A stretch of 64,000 bases of DNA from NCBI GenBank assembly GCA_903927185.1, contig CAIYLW010000053.1, positions 21,532 through 85,531 of the forward strand. Direction: 5' to 3'. This DNA comes from an uncultured Bacteroidota bacterium. Lineage in GTDB: Bacteria; Bacteroidota; Bacteroidia; Chitinophagales; Chitinophagaceae. A program made the position numbers and the translations under genes. The notes beneath the pieces are model-generated. The model worked only from the letters and a program-made list of their open reading frames with translations. It was not told the DNA's origin and did not search any database. This document shows positions 62,301-64,000 of the stretch, piece by piece (the stretch's first letter is position 1; each line of letters begins with the position of its first letter).

Positions 62301-63002
62301 AGATCGAATTCTAGAACCTGTTAAATCAGCACCCTGACCACCATGAATGATATCCATGGCCCCCATTACATTATATATTTCGCCTTTATTAAGTACAATA
62401 ATCGTATCTCTATTAAGTGGTAACCCATTCAAATTAGCGGCAGAAGCTCTTATTTGAATGGAGGTATTATCTTCAGTAGCAATTATAAAGAAAAAAGAGT
62501 TTGACTCAATTTCGTTAGAAGATTGAGTAAAATTAATTGAATAATAATCGTTTCCTAAAGTGGAAGTAGGAAACAATAATGAGGCACCTGAAACATTACT
62601 GTCATAAATATGTGCATAGGCAACAATCGGTACAGTACTGGTAATATGAATACCCTTACTGGATTGTCCAGGTATCCTTAGTCTTGCATCTATATTACCA
62701 GATTTAGGCATTGGATCCGAAATGGTAACTTGGTTTGCCGTTACATTATAAACCAATGGAGTAAACCCAGGTAGCCCAGGTATATCAACAGTAACAATTG
62801 CATTTTTGTCTGAAGTAAAATAAAAAACTAAGTCTTGTAAATTATAACTAGCTGGATAATTTAATTGAAAGTTATTACTCATACTTCTGTGATAACCATA
62901 TCCAGCCCAAAAATCGGTACCCTTATTAGAGTAATCTTGAGCCATACCGATTGGGTTACCCAAAATCCAATTAAATATAACCAGTAAGAAAACTTTCTTC
63001 AT
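59310..63002 (-). CDS. Large surface protein: IgGFc-binding-like region, PKD domains, CHU_C sorting domain
   Basis: A 1230-residue protein with signal peptide (1-21, ending GMAQ). The start YSNKGTDFWAGYGYHRSMS and the region to about residue 480 (VPIVAYAHIYDSN, SFFFIIATEDNTSIQIRA, DIPVLVAQYCTTQGEDG) resemble the IgGFc-binding-protein N-terminal domain. Next come several PKD-like beta-sandwich domains (e.g. GIWDFGDNTVIKALNPVKKYSLTGTYAIRYR, KWYWDYGNGTKDTLTSSQTRTVTYSDTGFVTI). The C-terminal CHU_C domain (PNAFSPNGDGINDTWKI, residue 1148 to the end) is the sorting signal of type IX secretion. Probably an adhesin or sheath protein carried out with the adjacent PorP/SprF partner. Ligand unknown. Confidence 0.94.
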   Translation of the reverse strand: MKKVFLLVIFNWILGNPIGMAQDYSNKGTDFWAGYGYHRSMSNNFQLNYPASYNLQDLVFYFTSDKNAIVTVDIPGLPGFTPLVYNVTANQVTISDPMPKSGNIDARLRIPGQSSKGIHITSTVPIVAYAHIYDSNVSGASLLFPTSTLGNDYYSINFTQSSNEIESNSFFFIIATEDNTSIQIRASAANLNGLPLNRDTIIVLNKGEIYNVMGAMDIIHGGQGADLTGSRIRSVSSSSSGGCKKIAVFSGSGKISIGNPTPSTGTADNLFVQSFPAVAWGKKYLTSPTGNTLLGQPNNYYRICVKDSNTVVKLNGVVLPKTSLINGFYYQFFNSNQNGSNPAQPNLIESDIPVLVAQYCTTQGEDGNSAPNGDPEMIYLSPVEQTINSITLYSATKYKIVQSYLNIIIKNQGISTFTIDGVSQQSLFQPHPNEPNYSYAVIPVNSGSHTLYSDSGFNAIAYGFGASESYGYNAGTNVRDFNQKATIQNPYKRIDSAVTCVNTPFQISIPLNFLPKTIRWDFSAAPNIVPNTTVAPLISPVAYDSLVSSISPALYYFSPQQTYQFTNSNTSLVRDTIKLYTTSSTPDGCGSTNQLFTIPVKVLKLPSANFTSNNSGCLIDSVHFFDATNTNGEAIVVDGIWDFGDNTVIKALNPVKKYSLTGTYAIRYRPITNYGCIGDTTIKKSISDFPLALFNVADGCKNQTVKITDQSTAVINSTIAKWYWDYGNGTKDTLTSSQTRTVTYSDTGFVTISLTVETNSGCLSKIFKNTIHINPVPEPGFILPEVCQNDAVTQFFDTSKISDNSNNFKYEWNFNAASPAITPGPIPITSNDVTTKNPKVKYSQSAYYTVSEKVTSIAGCEIIFSQPFTVNGSNPNPDFEVLNSSVLCSNQAVSIRNKSLMLDFGNITRLDIYWDTSDLTKKSSIETPFFDSIYSYTYPNFQSPISKNYTIRLVAFSGAASSSCNKLIEKNITVLQSPKVSFSPIPNICSNAQPRLIQGASFDSNVPNVVGSPFFSGTGIINSLTGLFDPTITGSGGSFTIKYESTSDKGCSDSLTQTIIVWPAPLLQLGPTKIVLENSQVPIKPQLVQGNQLQYLWSPATYLNSITDSIPISNPLKNITYKLVLTGIGNCSVTDTISIVVLLMPIIPNAFSPNGDGINDTWKIQYLESYPGATIDVFNRYGQKVFSSLGYHTEWDGTFNGKPLPVAVYYYIINPKNGRPIFSGSVTIIK

Positions 63003-63102
63003 GAAGCGTAAACATCAAACGTGAGTAAAGTATTGATGACAAAATATATTCTATAAAGTTAAGTTAACAAACCAAGTTGCCTATCAAATAGCTGTTAAAA
63101 AT

Positions 63103-63750
63103 TTAGCGCATTTCTAAAAGCGATTTTGAAGCAGGACCATTACAAAATAACAAATCCAAAATACAAAGATTCGATTTAAATCCAATCCGATCTTCAAATA
63201 CTTGTTGATATTTTAAATCAACTTCCCCTTGATCATAGTTTTTAGGTGTCAATAAATTTCGTGCATCTAGAGTTACATAATTTGGAGTTCGAACATACTC
63301 TAGCGATTTATGTAACTGGGCACTAAATTTTATTCGTTTAATTACCCATTCCATGATTTCCCAATTCAAATCTAAAAGATAAACCGGCTTAATTTGAAAT
63401 AATGGTTTTAAGCTTTCTTCATAATATTCAAAGAATGGAGAATTCCGATAGCTGGAGAAAATGGATCGCCAATGCTGTCTTTGCCAATTTTCGGAATAAC
63501 TAATTCTAACATCTTTCATGATTAATTTCTGAACCCTTCTTTTTTCTATTGGAACTGATAAATTAATCAACCCATTACTCCCTGCAATGATGCAACGGTT
63601 TCGAAAACTCATTTTTTGATACACTTCATATTGCTCAATATATATATCTGAAAACTCAAATAACAATTTATACCAATTAATACTTCCAAAGTATTGTAAA
63701 TCAGATATAATATTCTTATTTAAATGAAAATTTTCTTTTAACTCATTCAT
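63103..63750 (-). CDS. WbqC family protein
   Basis: A 215-residue cytosolic protein of the WbqC family. Diagnostic segments are LQYFGSINWYKLLFEFSDIYIEQYEVYQKMSFRNRCIIAGSNGLINLSVPIE, SYSENWQRQHWRSIFSSYRNSPFFEYYEES and WEIMEWVIKRI. WbqC-like genes are often found in O-antigen or surface-glycan clusters, but the biochemical role is not established. Here it is downstream of an unknown membrane protein and 100 bp upstream of the giant surface protein, on the same strand. A link with glycosylation of that protein is only a guess. Confidence 0.9.
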   Translation of the reverse strand: MNELKENFHLNKNIISDLQYFGSINWYKLLFEFSDIYIEQYEVYQKMSFRNRCIIAGSNGLINLSVPIEKRRVQKLIMKDVRISYSENWQRQHWRSIFSSYRNSPFFEYYEESLKPLFQIKPVYLLDLNWEIMEWVIKRIKFSAQLHKSLEYVRTPNYVTLDARNLLTPKNYDQGEVDLKYQQVFEDRIGFKSNLCILDLLFCNGPASKSLLEMR

Positions 63751-63837
63751 AGCTTTATATTCCTTTAAAATGAATGTGGGTAGTTATGAACTATTTAGAG
63801 GGTACGATTCAAATAATCATGGTTTAACAAATTATAT

Positions 63838-64000
63838 CTATACCGTCGCCACTTTCTCTTTCGCTAAACCGAAATAGAATGTCATAAAACCGGCGGTCAT
63901 AACTACACCGAGATATCCATTCACAATGCTCGTAACTAATGCCATAAAGTATTTGCCTACGGTTGCCGGAAGCACAGCAGTTACAAGGCCCGCTAAAAAG
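63838..64000 (-). CDS. 3' end of an unknown membrane protein (runs in from the right)
   Basis: The last 53 codons of a minus-strand gene that begins beyond the window. The tail has two hydrophobic stretches (FLAGLVTAVLPATVG, then LGVVMTAGFMTFYFGLA) and ends in a short basic/polar end (KEKVATV). No family was recognised from so little. G+C here is about 45% (72 of 160 bases), clearly above the neighbouring genes. This could mark a highly expressed gene or a horizontally acquired segment starting to the right. Confidence 0.6.
   Translation of the reverse strand, partial: FLAGLVTAVLPATVGKYFMALVTSIVNGYLGVVMTAGFMTFYFGLAKEKVATV

Overview
The window is an AT-rich (roughly one third G+C) stretch of Bacteroidota chromosome, most likely from the Chitinophagaceae or a near relative. 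The evidence is a SusC/SusD pair, a PorP/SprF protein next to a giant protein with a CHU_C-type sorting domain (type IX secretion), a short primary sigma factor without a long region 1.1, DUF3822-rsmD, DUF4249, DUF3276/PUR and head-GIN proteins, and the Bacteroidota promoter -7 box TAnnTTTG upstream of many genes. No phage, insertion sequence, CRISPR array or rRNA operon is visible. This is mainly core chromosome with some lineage-specific surface and secreted proteins.

Layout. 1-5.6 kb: the 5' end of a polysaccharide flippase, an M1 metallopeptidase whose C-terminus appears frameshifted at a run of nine identical bases, a lipoprotein MsrA, an unknown membrane protein and MutS2. 5.8 kb: tRNA-Ser(UGA). 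6.1-10.6 kb: susD and susC (minus strand) with a strong terminator after susD. 11-13.1 kb: a secreted HELVH zincin-like protein, a secreted ten-repeat TPR protein and a possible 54-residue membrane peptide that ends inside a perfect 18-bp inverted repeat. 13.1-15.2 kb: prolyl oligopeptidase. 15.3-25.8 kb: a respiratory complex I operon, nuoABCDHIJKLMN plus an unknown 126-residue protein. The genes for the NADH-oxidising arm (nuoE, F, G) are absent, so this is an 11-subunit enzyme unless EFG lie elsewhere.

26-36.2 kb: an ABC half-transporter, a PUR-domain protein, GNAT/pgi/threonine aldolase, rpoD, a DUF4249 lipoprotein, trxB, folB, a TPR protein and an acyl-CoA-binding protein. 36.2-45.9 kb: a MATE exporter; DUF3822-rsmD; the folate/lipid A/RNA cluster 5-FTHF cyclo-ligase-lpxK-rnr; a membrane-anchored MutS-family ATPase; a saccharopine dehydrogenase-like enzyme. 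46-58.2 kb: a GIN-domain protein with six SGGSD repeats, gyrA with a TPR gene, glycosylasparaginase-cutC, serA, a beta-lactamase-fold lipoprotein, and a K+-dependent-type membrane pyrophosphatase with an unusual C-terminal extension of about 100 residues. 58.3-63.8 kb: PorP/SprF, the 1230-residue IgGFc-binding/PKD/CHU_C protein and a WbqC-family protein. The right edge carries the 3' end of an unknown membrane protein that is richer in G+C (about 45%).

How the genes fit together: complex I and the pyrophosphatase are two primary ion pumps; SusCD and the PorP-linked giant protein belong to the outer-membrane uptake and adhesion/secretion systems; the rest is housekeeping. I did not find a clearly new multigene system. 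The best leads are the M1 frameshift, the EFG-less complex I with its extra 126-residue gene, the pyrophosphatase extension, terminator/promoter overlaps and very short 5' leaders, and the membrane MutS.
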